This document shows positions 17,161 through 26,476 of a stretch of 64,000 nt of DNA, piece by piece; the first letter of the stretch is position 1, and each line of letters opens with the position of its first letter. The DNA lies in the NCBI GenBank assembly GCA_963724285.1, contig CAVRUD010000020.1, positions 1 through 64,000 on the forward strand, written 5' to 3'. The notes under the pieces were generated by a model. It was not told the DNA's origin. It saw only the letters and a list, made by a program, of their open reading frames with translations, and did no database searches. The translations under genes and the position numbers were made by a program. Origin of the DNA: CAVRUD01 sp963724285 (GTDB lineage Bacteria; Chloroflexota; Chloroflexia; Thermomicrobiales; UBA6265).

Positions 17161-18357
17161 ATGAGAACACGGATCTTGACCTGCGTCGTGGTCCTCACCC
17201 TGGTGGTAATCGGGTTGGGCCGCGGCGTCCGGTCCCACGCACAGGAGGGCGGAGACGGCCCGCCCGCGGTCGGCAGCCCCGTCACGATCATTGGGGTCGA
17301 TGGCAGCGAGGTCGCCCAGATCACCGTCACCGAGTTCGAAGATCCCTTCGAGGACTACGACCCGAACTCGCCCCCGGAACGGTCGTACCGCTTCGTGCTG
17401 GTCCACCTCGAGATCGAGAACACCGGCACCCGCCCGTACGCGGCCAGTGCCTACGGCGTCTCCCTCCAGGATGCCGACGGCTTCCTCTACCTGCAGACCT
17501 ACCTCTTCCGCACGGAAGAGCAGATCGCGGCCGACCCCGATTTCCCCACCGAAGACATCGAGCCGGGTGATTCCGCCAGCGGAGTGGTTGCCTTCCAGGT
17601 CCTGGAAACCGCCGATCTGGTCCGGGTGGTCTACCAGCCGTCCTACGATCGGCTGATCTTCCTCGCGGATATCACCCAGGAGGGAGCGGCGCCCTCGGCC
17701 GACGACGATGAAGCCGTCGCGACCCCGGCCAGCGACGACGAAGGTGACGCCGGCAACACCGGTACAGGGACCGATGCGGCCGATACCGACAATTCCGGCG
17801 ACGCGGCTTCCGGCGATCCCTCTGACGATGACGGCGACGACGCCGATTCCGATACCGACGCCGATTCCGATCCGGATGACGGTACGGCCGATGCCGACGT
17901 CGACACGGATGGCGATGCCGACGCCGATGATCCGGCCGGTGGCGACGGCGGGGATACCGCCTCGGTCGATGTCTCCTCCGACGATTGCGACGATATCCAG
18001 GCGTGGCTCGATGACGTCACCCCGGAACTGGACGTACTCTCCGAGACCCTGGACGCCGTCGCCGCCGAGGATCCGATTGCGGTCGAAACCCTGGAGGACG
18101 CCGCCGCCGATCTCCAGGAGGCCGCCGACAACCTGCGCGATTCCGATCCGCCGGAACAGATGGAAGAGGCGGCCGAGCTGCTCGCCGATGCCCTCGATGG
18201 CTACGCCGACATCTACCTCGAGGCGGCCGAGGAGGGCGACGAGATCAGCGTCGAGGACTTCTTCAACAATCTCGACACGTCTGAGCCGGATGCACTGTTC
18301 GACGAGGTCGGCACCGTCTCCGATCCGGTCCTCAACGCCTGCGGTATCGACGCCTAG
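17161..18357 (+). CDS. Secreted DUF4352-like protein with Asp-rich linker
   Basis: A 398-residue protein starting at ATG 17161 with GGAGGA upstream. It has a signal peptide (residues 1-28, ILTCVVVLTLVVIGLG). A beta-sandwich domain follows at about residues 38-180, with YRFVLVHLEIENTGTRPYAASAYGVSLQDADGF, the pattern of DUF4352/Telomeric-like immunoglobulin-fold domains. A roughly 100-residue linker made almost entirely of Asp, Ala, Gly and Thr comes next. A helical C-terminal domain with two Cys (VSSDDCDDIQAWLDDV ... LNACGIDA) ends the protein. The acidic linker suggests an extended, possibly cation-binding spacer. The next gene is a paralogue with the same architecture. Confidence 0.75.
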   Translation: MRTRILTCVVVLTLVVIGLGRGVRSHAQEGGDGPPAVGSPVTIIGVDGSEVAQITVTEFEDPFEDYDPNSPPERSYRFVLVHLEIENTGTRPYAASAYGVSLQDADGFLYLQTYLFRTEEQIAADPDFPTEDIEPGDSASGVVAFQVLETADLVRVVYQPSYDRLIFLADITQEGAAPSADDDEAVATPASDDEGDAGNTGTGTDAADTDNSGDAASGDPSDDDGDDADSDTDADSDPDDGTADADVDTDGDADADDPAGGDGGDTASVDVSSDDCDDIQAWLDDVTPELDVLSETLDAVAAEDPIAVETLEDAAADLQEAADNLRDSDPPEQMEEAAELLADALDGYADIYLEAAEEGDEISVEDFFNNLDTSEPDALFDEVGTVSDPVLNACGIDA

Positions 18358-18487
18358 AACGCTCCGTCCCAACCGGCGCGGCCGGCAGCCCGGACGGTCT
18401 GCAACCGTCGTCCGGTTTCGACCGAGCCGGGCATCACCGCCGAGCAACCAGTCGCACGTGAGGCGCGGACGCGCCGGGAGGCACATC

Positions 18488-19564
18488 ATGGACCAGCATC
18501 TGGCACAGTGGAGCCGTCCGCACGGGCGGTTGGCATGGTTCGGCTGGTTCGGCCGAGGGTGTATCGCCGTCTTCCTGGTCGTGGCCATGGCCGCCGGCCT
18601 GCGCGGGCCCACCCTTGCCCAGAGCGACGGATCCCCGTCCGTCGGGACCGCCGTCCCCTTCGTCGGGACCGAGGGCGGCACACTTGCAGAGATCACCGTC
18701 GAGTCGGTTGAGGACCCGTTCCAGGACTACGACCCGAGCGCGGCCCCGCAGCGGGCCTACCACTTCGTCCTCCTGACCATCACCGTCGAGAACACGGGGA
18801 ACCGGCCCTTCCCGTTCGACCCGAACGCCGTGGCGCTTCAGGACGGCGAGGGCTTCCTCGCCCGGCCGATCTACCTGCCCCGGTCCGAATCGTCGATGGC
18901 GGCCGTGCCGGACTATCCGACCGGCGAGATTCCGGCCGGAGATACCTCCACCGGAGCGTTGGCCTTCCAGGTCCTGAACGGTATCGGCCTGCTCAACGTC
19001 GTCTACCTGCCCGCCTCCGATCGCCTGGTCGTTCTGGCTGATCTCTCGAGCGGAGCCGGCGCTGCGCCCGCCCCCGGTGGCTCAGAAGAGACCGACACCG
19101 GGGCCGACGCGACGCCCGCGGCATCCACCGATGACGATGCGGCCGGCGATGACGCGGACACCACCTCGGCCGGCGAGATCGATTGCGATCTCGCGGCCAC
19201 CTGGGCGACCGGCACCGGCGAGCGGCTCGACGCGGTCGGGTTGCTGGTCGAGGAGCTGGAGACCTTTGACCGGGAGACGGCCGATCCGGTCCGGCTGGCG
19301 GAGATCTCGGACGAGTTCGAGGATCTGGCCGAGGCCCAGGCGGCAGAAGCGGCGCCGCCGGAGCTACAGGAGGCCAGCGACATGTTCGCCGACGCCTTTC
19401 AGACCTTCGCCGACCTCTTCGACGATGCCTCGGTGGCTGCCGAGAGCGGCGACCTCGACGTCGCGGCCGACGACATCAATGAGGCAGGCGCTGACGCCAA
19501 CGCCGTGATGGCCGAAGCCGGTGAGCTTGCCCAGACCGAACTGGCCGCCTGCGGCCTGTCCTGA
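18488..19564 (+). CDS. Secreted DUF4352-like protein, paralogue of the preceding gene
   Basis: I chose ATG at 18488 because GGGAGG lies upstream and a clear signal segment follows (FGRGCIAVFLVVAMAAGLRGPTLAQ). The 358-residue product repeats the neighbour's order: DUF4352-like domain (FQDYDPSAAPQRAYHFVLLTITVENTGNRPFPF), a shorter acidic Thr/Ala linker, and a helical C-terminal domain bounded by two Cys (EIDCDLAATWATG ... ELAACGLS). The two genes are 130 bp apart and probably arose by tandem duplication. A strong terminator follows. The function is not known; both are presumably cell-surface or secreted. Confidence 0.75.
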   Translation: MDQHLAQWSRPHGRLAWFGWFGRGCIAVFLVVAMAAGLRGPTLAQSDGSPSVGTAVPFVGTEGGTLAEITVESVEDPFQDYDPSAAPQRAYHFVLLTITVENTGNRPFPFDPNAVALQDGEGFLARPIYLPRSESSMAAVPDYPTGEIPAGDTSTGALAFQVLNGIGLLNVVYLPASDRLVVLADLSSGAGAAPAPGGSEETDTGADATPAASTDDDAAGDDADTTSAGEIDCDLAATWATGTGERLDAVGLLVEELETFDRETADPVRLAEISDEFEDLAEAQAAEAAPPELQEASDMFADAFQTFADLFDDASVAAESGDLDVAADDINEAGADANAVMAEAGELAQTELAACGLS

Positions 19565-19615
19565 CCTCCACGCCCCGAAGCATCCGGCTCCAGCCGGGCA
19601 GTGCCTCCAGTTCAG

Positions 19616-19649
19616 AAGGGCCCCGCCGGGAGATCCCGGCGGGGCCCTT
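19616..19649 (+). terminator. Intrinsic terminator after the DUF4352 pair
   Basis: A 15-bp GC-rich perfect stem (AAGGGCCCCGCCGGG and its complement) with a tiny loop lies 52 bp after the second gene's stop and is followed by TCG rather than a clear T run. Confidence 0.8.
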
Positions 19650-20195
19650 CGTTCACGCTCGCTTTGTCGCGAAGACTGGTCCAACTACAGCGGTCGCCGG
19701 GTACGTTGGCCCTCTTGATGCTGGCCGTGCTCAGTCCCAGAGGGACGTCCGTCACTCAAGGATGGTTCAGCATCGGCCGATCTGGCGTGACGATCATCAC
19801 GCCCCCTGCCCTGCGCGGCTCCCGCGCCTCCCGACACGGACAAGCACGTCTGAACCGTCCCTCAGCCCGGGATTTCCAGTCCTCTCACCGCGGGAGACGC
19901 GACCCACCTTTGGAACGAGCGCCTCAGGAGGAGCCAGCGACGACGCGGCTCACCCAGGTGTACCTCTGACCGGGGGTGACCCTTGAGACTACGCCAACCC
20001 TCCCGCCTTGTACCGTCGCCCGGTACACATCGACAAAGACGGGAAGACCCAGGAAACTAACCCTTCTGCCCCGGCGTCGCAGCTAATATTCCCCCGGCGG
20101 CCCCCGATTCGGTTGCCCGTGTTCCCTGGGCGGACCCTACGTCGCCCCGCCTTCGACGGCATCCCCATCCCGCCGGACCCGAGCGTGCGCCGCCT
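19650..20195. other. Intergenic stretch without a supported gene
   Basis: It lies between a terminator and the 3' end of the LCP gene. It contains a CTCAGTCCCAGAGGGACGTC segment related to the palindrome at about 30290, and CCTCAGGAGG-type short sequence. Short ORFs here lack ribosome sites and homology signals. Confidence 0.5.
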
Positions 20196-22040
20196 CTAGC
20201 CGCCCGCCGTATCGACGTACCACGCCGGGTCGGGCGCGTCGTCCCCGAGCACGATCACGATCGTCCCGTTCGATGGGGTACTGCGCGGCGCGCGTGCCAC
20301 CGTCACCTCTGGCGTCGGTTCGACCCAGGTGCCGCCCGAGTCGCCAGAGCTGCCCGATTCATCGGAGGGGTCCGTGAGCCCGATGAGGAACGGGTCGTCC
20401 GTGGCCGGGGGCGAACTCGTTTCAGATTCCGGCCCGGCGTACTGCTCGTCGATGATCTCCGGGCTGAGTCCGATCAGGGCCGCGACCGAGACCGCGGTGG
20501 TGACGTTCCCGGAGGTGTCGACAAAGGTCGAGGTCGGATTCATGCCCGCGTTGTCGTTGGGCGCGTAGGTGACGTTCGTGAAGCCGTTCGCCATGAGGAC
20601 ATCGGACACCCTGGCCGCCAGCCCGGGGTTCAGGGTGCCGTTCTCGACCCGGATGGGGATGTCGTAATCGACGAAGTCCAGGGCCGCCGCCTGGGGCAGC
20701 ACCGTGCTCTGCGTGAACTGGGAAAGGACCTCTCCAACCGCATCCCAATTGGGCACAAGGTAGTAGATCCCCGCCGGATCCTCCTCCGTAACCGAATTGA
20801 GCAGGGTGTACTGGTCGATCGATTCGATCGGGATCTCGCTCGCCAGCCGGGCCAGCTTGATCGCCTGATCGAGATCGAGGTCGGTCCGGACGGAATCGCC
20901 CAGGGCCGCCAGCAGCTCGGCCGCCTGCGGGATCAGGTCGCCGACCGATGCCTGCTCGCGCATGGCCAGCAGGACCTGCTGCTGCCGGATCGAGCGCTGG
21001 GCATCGTTGTCGGCATGTCGGGTCCGGGCGTACTGCAGCGTTCGCTCGCCGTCCATGTGTTGCCACCCGGCCGGGAAGTAGACCCGGGTGTATTGCAGGT
21101 TCTCAGCCGGATACTCGTTGTCCTTGATCGGATAGGGTACGTCCAGGGTGAGGCCGCCGAGGATATCGACCACCGAGACGAACCCGTCGAAGTTCACCTG
21201 GGCAAAATGGTTGATCCGGAGGCCGAAATTGGCCTCGATAGTTTGCACGGTCAGGGCCGGACCGCCCCCATCGACATCCTCCGCCTCGCCGATGGCATAG
21301 GCGGCATTGATCTTATGGATGCCAAATCCCGGCACGATCACCTTCAGGTCGCGGGGCAGCGGCAGCATCGCCGCCTCCTTCGCCACGGGATCGACCCAGA
21401 CCAGGATCATCGTGTCGGACCGGCTCTCGACCTCGGTCTGTTGATCGACCCCAATCAGCAGCATCAAGAGCGGTTCGGTGCCGTTCCATTCCGTGTCTAG
21501 CGCGGCGGCTACGTCCTCGCCGTCCGAATCCAGGAGGGTTGGCGTGCCGTCGCTGTTCTCGACCGCAAACAGCGGGCCGGTGTCGCGAGGAAGCGGATCG
21601 ACGAAGACCTTCTGGTAGGCCCTGGTCCCTTCCAGCACAACCGGGCCGATCGTCAGGCCGAGCACGGTCAGCAGGGTCAGCGGAATCCCGACCAGGGCCG
21701 CCGTCCACGCTCGCCTGTGGCGGCGCGTCTGCCATCGCCGGTGCAGCCGGCCCAGGGGCGAGCGCTGCCGTCGCCGGACGCGCTCCAGCTCACCCTGGAG
21801 CGTGGGCGCGCCCTCCGCCTCCTCGTGCTCGTCCCCGACGACCTCGTGTGGCAGGACTGGCAGGGCGGGCAGGGCGGCATTCGCCGGGGCGACCGCGGCC
21901 ATGGTCGGTTTGGCCGTTGCTGGGCTGCTCGCGCGGCGAGCAGGCGCCTTCCGGAGCCCTGCGACGGACCCCGTAACCTGACTGGCCGTGCGCGCCCACC
22001 CCGGTAGATAGGGCCGGGGCAGCGCCTGCGCCTGGTGCAT
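20196..22040 (-). CDS. LytR-CpsA-Psr (LCP) family protein with LytR_C domain
   Basis: A 614-residue protein. The cytoplasmic N-terminus (about 1-130) is followed by one membrane helix (AWTAALVGIPLTLLTVLGLTIG). The LCP domain at about residues 190-400 carries SRSDTMILVWVDP, MLPLPRDLKV, HKINAAYAIG and the final RHADNDAQRSIRQQQ. These are the Arg/Asp residues that bind the polyprenyl-pyrophosphate substrate. A LytR_C domain (about 440-520, IPIRVENGTLNPGLAARVSDVL) and a Ser/Pro tail finish it. LCP enzymes attach glycopolymers to peptidoglycan or other envelope acceptors. It is monocistronic and diverges from dcd. I prefer ATG 22040 over the TTG one codon upstream. Confidence 0.85.
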   Translation of the reverse strand: MHQAQALPRPYLPGWARTASQVTGSVAGLRKAPARRASSPATAKPTMAAVAPANAALPALPVLPHEVVGDEHEEAEGAPTLQGELERVRRRQRSPLGRLHRRWQTRRHRRAWTAALVGIPLTLLTVLGLTIGPVVLEGTRAYQKVFVDPLPRDTGPLFAVENSDGTPTLLDSDGEDVAAALDTEWNGTEPLLMLLIGVDQQTEVESRSDTMILVWVDPVAKEAAMLPLPRDLKVIVPGFGIHKINAAYAIGEAEDVDGGGPALTVQTIEANFGLRINHFAQVNFDGFVSVVDILGGLTLDVPYPIKDNEYPAENLQYTRVYFPAGWQHMDGERTLQYARTRHADNDAQRSIRQQQVLLAMREQASVGDLIPQAAELLAALGDSVRTDLDLDQAIKLARLASEIPIESIDQYTLLNSVTEEDPAGIYYLVPNWDAVGEVLSQFTQSTVLPQAAALDFVDYDIPIRVENGTLNPGLAARVSDVLMANGFTNVTYAPNDNAGMNPTSTFVDTSGNVTTAVSVAALIGLSPEIIDEQYAGPESETSSPPATDDPFLIGLTDPSDESGSSGDSGGTWVEPTPEVTVARAPRSTPSNGTIVIVLGDDAPDPAWYVDTAGG

Positions 22041-22766
22041 CAAGTAGGACGCGCTGGACAGTCCTGCCTAGTCCCGCCTGACCGGCGCGGAGAGTAGCGC
22101 TTGACCCGCTTCTGAGAGCCGGCTGGCTCCGCTCGGCGATCCCCCCCGGGAAGGTGGCTGTGCTGGGTAGGGCGGTTCCCCGGCCGGCGACCGCCGAACG
22201 GTTGCGGCGAGCCTGCGGCGGCACGGGCCCCTGGTGGCCCGCTCGGCGGCGGGCGATGTGCAGATAGCTGTCGCTGCGCGTCATCGTTCCTGGATCGCCT
22301 GTCTGGGCGATGGTTATCGGCGGCAAGTGGCGGACTCGCCCGCGTGCGCTCGTGCAGATACGTGTCGGATGCTCGATCACCGGTCGATCGAAGCCGGAGG
22401 CAGCAAATCGTGCCGACGGGGCACGGAAGCGAGAATGCCGGCGGCGTGCGTGCGTTGCTGGCCAGCCCATGCCGCCGACATCGCTCGCGCAGCCGGGTAA
22501 CCAGAACCGGTGTCCGTTCGGTCCGGAGTCTACCACGGGCGTTGGCCGGTGGCAGCGGCAAACGGGATGCTCTTTTCGGGCCGCCTCGCCCGGCGTTGAC
22601 GCAACGGCACGAACCGGGTAGTGTACGTACAGTGATGCGCGCGCGCACGCCTAAGAGCGCGTACGCTTCGTTATGGTGCATGAGTCTGGTCTGGGCGGTC
22701 CGCCGGCCGCGCTTCGGGCGCGTCGTCGCCGGATCCACGAGCGACTGGACCACAGAGGAGGCGGGA
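22041..22766. other. Long divergent intergenic region upstream of LCP gene and dcd
   Basis: No supported gene. It contains the GTGTACGTACAGT motif at 22621-22633, also found at 37116-37128. The ORFs that cross it on both strands have Arg-rich compositions typical of GC-rich shadow frames. Confidence 0.5.
22621..22633. promoter_or_regulatory. GTGTACGTACAGT motif, copy 1
   Basis: The 13-mer contains a perfect palindrome TGTACGTACA. An identical copy lies at 37116-37128 upstream of the large stalk protein gene on the minus strand. Here it lies 134 bp before dcd. A shared regulator is possible but unproved. Confidence 0.35.
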
Positions 22767-23384
22767 ATGATCCTCGCGGATCGCGACATCAAGCTAGCGC
22801 TGGGCGAGGGTCGGATCAAGATTACCCCCGCCCCCGACCTCGAATCGCAGCTCGGGTCGGTTTCGATCGACTTCCGGCTCGGCGGCACCTTCATGGTCTT
22901 CGAGCACAGCCGCCACAGCTTCATCGATCCGCGGCAACCCCAGTCGATCGGCGATGCGATGCGCACGATCGAGGTCGCCGAGGACGAGCGATTCATCATG
23001 CAGCCCGGTGACTTCGCCCTCGCCTCCACGATCGAGAGCCTGGAATTGCCGGACGACCTGCTCGGTCGCCTGGAGGGCCGCTCCAGCATCGCTCGCCTGG
23101 GCATCACCGTGCACTCGACCGCGGCAGTCTTCGAGCCGGGCTGGGTCGGCACGGCGACGATGGAGCTCAGCAACCTGGGCCGGATGCCGGTCGCCCTCTA
23201 CCCCGGCATGCGGATCTGCTCCTTCTCGTTCGAGCAGGTGAGTTCCCCGGTAGAGACGCCGTATCGTCTGAAGCGCAACGCCAAGTACGCCGGCCAGATC
23301 ACGCCCCGCGCCAGCCTGCTAGCCGAGGAGAGCCGCCGTGACGCCCACGATCGTCACCTGAGCACGAACGGACTGGCGCGATAG
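22767..23384 (+). CDS. dcd: dCTP deaminase
   Basis: ATG at 22767 with GGAGGCGGGA upstream gives 205 residues. It converts dCTP to dUTP for thymidylate synthesis. Diagnostic features are MILADRDIKLAL at the start, LPDDLLGRLEGRSSIARLGI (the G-R-S-S-x-x-R substrate loop at about residue 105), HSTAAVFEPGWVGTATMELSNLG carrying the catalytic Glu, and YPGMRICSFSFEQ. The conserved tail (YAGQITPRASL) is present, followed by about 20 extra residues. Whether it is mono- or bifunctional with dUTPase cannot be told from sequence alone. It is monocistronic. Confidence 0.92.
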   Translation: MILADRDIKLALGEGRIKITPAPDLESQLGSVSIDFRLGGTFMVFEHSRHSFIDPRQPQSIGDAMRTIEVAEDERFIMQPGDFALASTIESLELPDDLLGRLEGRSSIARLGITVHSTAAVFEPGWVGTATMELSNLGRMPVALYPGMRICSFSFEQVSSPVETPYRLKRNAKYAGQITPRASLLAEESRRDAHDRHLSTNGLAR

Positions 23385-23426
23385 GGGCAAGGTTCCACGG
23401 GGAACACTCCGGCCGGGGAAGGAGTC

Positions 23427-23781
23427 GTGGATCGGATCCTCCAGACGCCGCGCCTGATCCCGCGGCCGATGGTGGCCGAGGACGCGCCGAGCCGCTGCTA
23501 GGCGTCTTTGCCGATCCCGTGGTGATGGCCTCCTTCGGGGTCGAGCCGTTCGGGCGCCCCCAGCTGGACCACTGGGTGGCCCGCAACCTGGAGCATCAGG
23601 ATCGGTATGTGTACGGTCTTCACACGATCGTGCGCCGTGCCGACGGTCTGCTGATCGGCGGGAGGTGCAGGACGACGGCTCAGGCGATGTCGAACTGAGC
23701 TACGACCTCCGCGGCGACTGCTGGGGCCAGGGGTATGCCACCGAAGCGGCCCTTGCGGTGCGCGATCTCGCCTTCGGTCCC
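23427..23781 (+). pseudogene. RimJ/RimL-type GNAT acetyltransferase remnant
   Basis: GTG at 23427 with GGAAGGAG upstream starts MDRILQTPRLIPRPM, a typical RimJ/RimL opening. After an indel near 23500 the protein continues FADPVVMASFGVEPFGRPQLDHWVARN. After another near 23665 it reads AQDDGSGDVELSYDLRGDCWGQGYATEAALAVRDLAFG, the acetyl-CoA motif W-G-x-G-Y-A-T-E-A. The C-terminal third is replaced by a long palindromic element starting at 23782. Two frameshifts and a lost end make it non-functional as read. Confidence 0.75.
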
Positions 23782-24368
23782 TTAGCCTGGATGATTCACG
23801 GGTACCGCGTGGGAACGGCGACGCCGTCCCGGCGTCGCCCGGGGCGAAAGACCCCGGGCTCCGCCAGATAGCCCGGCTGATGAAAGTTACGGAAACGATC
23901 GCGGGTTTTCGGGGCGGCGATGGGACGGGAGATGGCGTCTCCGCTGGCGCCCGGGGCTCATGGCCCAGGGTTGGCCCGGGCTAAGAGTCACAGCCTCTCC
24001 GAGGCTAGGAACCGGGTTCCGCTAGCCTCGGAGAGGCTGTGACGGTGAGCCCGGGCCAACCCTGGGCCGTGAGCCCCGGGCGCCAGCGGAGGCACGGCGG
24101 CACTCCAAAAACCCGCGATCATTTCCGCAACCTTCATAAGCCGGCTGCCGCCTCGCACCAGGGGCGGAACGATCCGGGCACGGCCCCGCTGCTCCAGCCC
24201 CCTTCAGGGGGGTTATCGGGTTCAGCCCGGGGTCTTCAGCCCCGGGCGGCGCCGGAGTGGCGTCCCGTCTTGGCCCCGGGCGGCGCCGGAGTGGCGTCCC
24301 GTCTTGGCCCCGGGCGACGCCGGGACGGCGCCGCCGTTCCCACGGCGCCCATGAATAATCCGGGTTAG
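23782..24368. repeat. 590-bp composite palindrome inserted in the GNAT gene
   Basis: The ends are TTAGCCTGGATGATTCACGG and CCCATGAATAATCCGGGTTA, the same pair as at 16341-16403. Nested inside are GCCGTCCCGGCGTCGCCCGG arms, ATGAAAGTTACGGAAACGAT against ATTTCCGCAACCTTCAT, and a family-A core (ACAGCCTCTCCGAGGCTA). A GGGCTGAAGACCCCGGG-type segment and a tandem 34-bp direct repeat (24243-24310) also lie inside. Confidence 0.8.
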
Positions 24369-24415
24369 CCCTTCCGCGGCTAATCCGCATTGTCTGTGTG
24401 TCTCACGGCCGCGGT

Positions 24416-25333
24416 TCAGTTCTTCACCGATCGCGTCCAGGCGGCGATCTCTAGTGGTTCGTCACCGCACTGCACGACGAGCCGTTCGCCGCGCGCCACC
24501 ATCGTGCCGGGTGGCGGGGCCGGTGCGGGGCGGGACAGCGTGGGGAGGAGGCGTGTTCTCGTGATCAGCAGCGTTTCATCACCGATCTGGCCGAACGCGC
24601 CGGCGGGAATGTCGCGGAAACCGATCCAGCTGCGCACCTGGTTGTGGATGTCCCGCGCGGGACGGGTCCAGTCGATCACACGCCATTCATCCTCGAACAA
24701 CCCGGCGTAGCTCGCCTGGGTTTCATCCTGCGCATCACCCGATTCTCCCTGAGCGAGGCGCCCGAGCGCCTCGCCGAGCAACGGAGCGATCATTGGCCCG
24801 ATCTTGGCGTTGATGGAGTCGCCATCGTCGTCTTCGGTGATCGGGATACGGGTCTGCGCCAGAATCGCTCCGGTATCGAAATCGGCATCGAGCTTGTGGA
24901 TCGTGAACCCGATCTCTGGATCGTCCGCGCGAAAGGCCCACCCGACCGAGTTGGGCCCGCGGTGGCGCGGCAAGAGCGAGGGGTGGAAGTTGATCGCGCC
25001 GAGCCGCGGCAACTCGATCACATCCATTGGGATGCGCCACGGGAACCCGCCGCAGATGATCAGATCGGGTTGGAGTGGGGTCACCATCGCGGCCAGCCGC
25101 TGCGGGTGGTTCGTCACGATCACGTCGACCCCGGGCGGCGCGGCCGCGACAACGTCGCGGTAGGAATCGCTGCGACGTCGTTTCGGACCCGGCGAGGTGA
25201 CAAGCCCGACGATTCGATGGCCGAGCGGGCGCAGTACCTCGTCCACGGCGTGGTAGATCATCCCGCCCGGCAGATTGGTGAAAACGAGCACGCGCCACGC
25301 ATCGGCCGGACTCGTCGGTTGATCCTCGTCCAC
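24416..25333 (-). CDS. Formyltransferase-family protein (Fmt-like)
   Basis: GTG at 25333 with AAGGAG upstream gives 305 residues. The N-terminal domain (about 12-190) is a formyl-transferase fold: LGAINFHPSLLPRHRGPN contains the Asn and His of the N10-formyl-THF active site, and IHKLDADFDTGAIL the catalytic Asp. The C-terminal domain (DWTRPARDIHNQVRSW) matches Fmt_C, which positions the acceptor. Canonical fmt usually sits beside def, which is absent here, and the substrate loop differs from MTF, so a sugar-nucleotide or other amine acceptor is possible. It stands alone. Confidence 0.75.
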   Translation of the reverse strand: MDEDQPTSPADAWRVLVFTNLPGGMIYHAVDEVLRPLGHRIVGLVTSPGPKRRRSDSYRDVVAAAPPGVDVIVTNHPQRLAAMVTPLQPDLIICGGFPWRIPMDVIELPRLGAINFHPSLLPRHRGPNSVGWAFRADDPEIGFTIHKLDADFDTGAILAQTRIPITEDDDGDSINAKIGPMIAPLLGEALGRLAQGESGDAQDETQASYAGLFEDEWRVIDWTRPARDIHNQVRSWIGFRDIPAGAFGQIGDETLLITRTRLLPTLSRPAPAPPPGTMVARGERLVVQCGDEPLEIAAWTRSVKN

Positions 25334-25492
25334 GCCCCGCTCCTTCAGTTTCCGATACGGACGATCACGATCATATGCGAACCCGCGCCGGAACGTCCGG
25401 CGATGGACTGGGCCAGAGTATCGACGATGCGACTGGCGTCCGAGGACGACGCGCTTCCGGATGCCAGGACGATGAACACACCACAGCCGGGT

Positions 25493-26296
25493 TTACGTCG
25501 TGCCGCGGACCGCCCACAGGTGTCCCCGCAACGGAATCGACCCATCGTCGGCGATCGGCAGCGTGGTTCGCAGCCGCTCCCGCAGCGTCATCCGCGTCCC
25601 TTCGTCCTGGGACGCGACGTAGCGTTGGGCAGGGGAGGACCCGCCCAGGAGATGCGGTTGCCAATAGTCGTCGAAATCCCGGAACACGATCGGCACCACG
25701 ACCGCCTCTACCGTCACGGCCTGCAGGCCGGCTCCCGCAAACAGGGCCGCGAGCGGCTCCGGGTGGCACAAGGGAGCTTGCAGGATCGGGTCCTGCGCGG
25801 CCGCGGCCGGATCGAGCGCAATCGCCGCCCGCCAGAGATACCGGGTGAATTGTCCGTCACCAGCAGGATCCCAGACGTAGGCGGCCACCGTCCCGCCCGG
25901 CGCGGTGGCACGCGCCATCTCGCGGACGGCCAGGTGCGGGTCGGGCACGAAGTGCAGGACCAGACCGGCGACGACGACGTCGTAGGCATCGTCGGGCACC
26001 GGCAGCGCGCCCGCATCCCCGACGTCGAAGCGGACCCGCGGATCGGTGATCTGTCCGGCAGCGGCGGCGATGAAATCGGCGGACGGATCAACGCCGAGAA
26101 CCGCATGGGGGTCGGCCGCCTCAAGGATGGCCTGGGTCAGCGCCCCGGTGCCGCAGCCGACGTCCAGCCACGCCAGTCCCGGCGAGCGCGCCAGCCAGGC
26201 GAGAACGGCCTCGGCGGCCGGACGGCTCCAACGCCCCATGTAGGCCTCATATGACTCCGTGTTTGTCCAAACCTGCGCGGGCGTCGCATCAACCAT
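25493..26296 (-). CDS. Class I SAM-dependent methyltransferase
   Basis: I chose ATG 26296 (GAGGGGGA upstream) over GTG 26299. In the 267-residue Rossmann-fold protein, motif I is LAWLDVGCGTGALTQAI, followed by VLGVDPSADFI (acidic end of beta 2), DVGDAGALPVPDDAYDVVVAGLVLHF (motifs II and III) and EMARATAPGGTVAAYVWD. This is the Methyltransf_11/25 group of small-molecule methylases. The YEAYMGRWSRPAA opening is typical of an actinobacterial and Chloroflexota subgroup. The substrate is unknown. Confidence 0.85.
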   Translation of the reverse strand: MVDATPAQVWTNTESYEAYMGRWSRPAAEAVLAWLARSPGLAWLDVGCGTGALTQAILEAADPHAVLGVDPSADFIAAAAGQITDPRVRFDVGDAGALPVPDDAYDVVVAGLVLHFVPDPHLAVREMARATAPGGTVAAYVWDPAGDGQFTRYLWRAAIALDPAAAAQDPILQAPLCHPEPLAALFAGAGLQAVTVEAVVVPIVFRDFDDYWQPHLLGGSSPAQRYVASQDEGTRMTLRERLRTTLPIADDGSIPLRGHLWAVRGTT

Positions 26297-26476
26297 CACG
26301 TCCCCCTCCCGGTCCGACCGCGCGTCGGCGCAGCGGCAGGCACGCCGACGCGCCCGAACACTGTCGAGGACGGTTCGGCCACGGAGCCCTGACCCCGATC
26401 CCGGCCGACGATGGCAACCGGATCGACGCGGCGGTGGAGGCGCTGCTGACCAGCGATCATTGGTGATAACCCGCGA

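Noticed and set aside
16547..17164. 205-codon plus-strand ORF upstream of the DUF4352 gene
   Set aside because: Its composition is Arg/Pro/Ser-rich, it overlaps palindromic repeats and has no ribosome site; it looks like a shadow frame.
22040..23173. 377-codon minus-strand ORF opposite dcd
   Set aside because: It runs through dcd on the other strand with no recognisable domain; dcd is clearly the coding strand.
23391..23406. GGTTCCACGGGGAACA, resembling parS
   Set aside because: The central CACGTG is CACGGG and the first base differs, so two consensus positions are lost; the two sites at 28.5 and 29.2 kb are exact.
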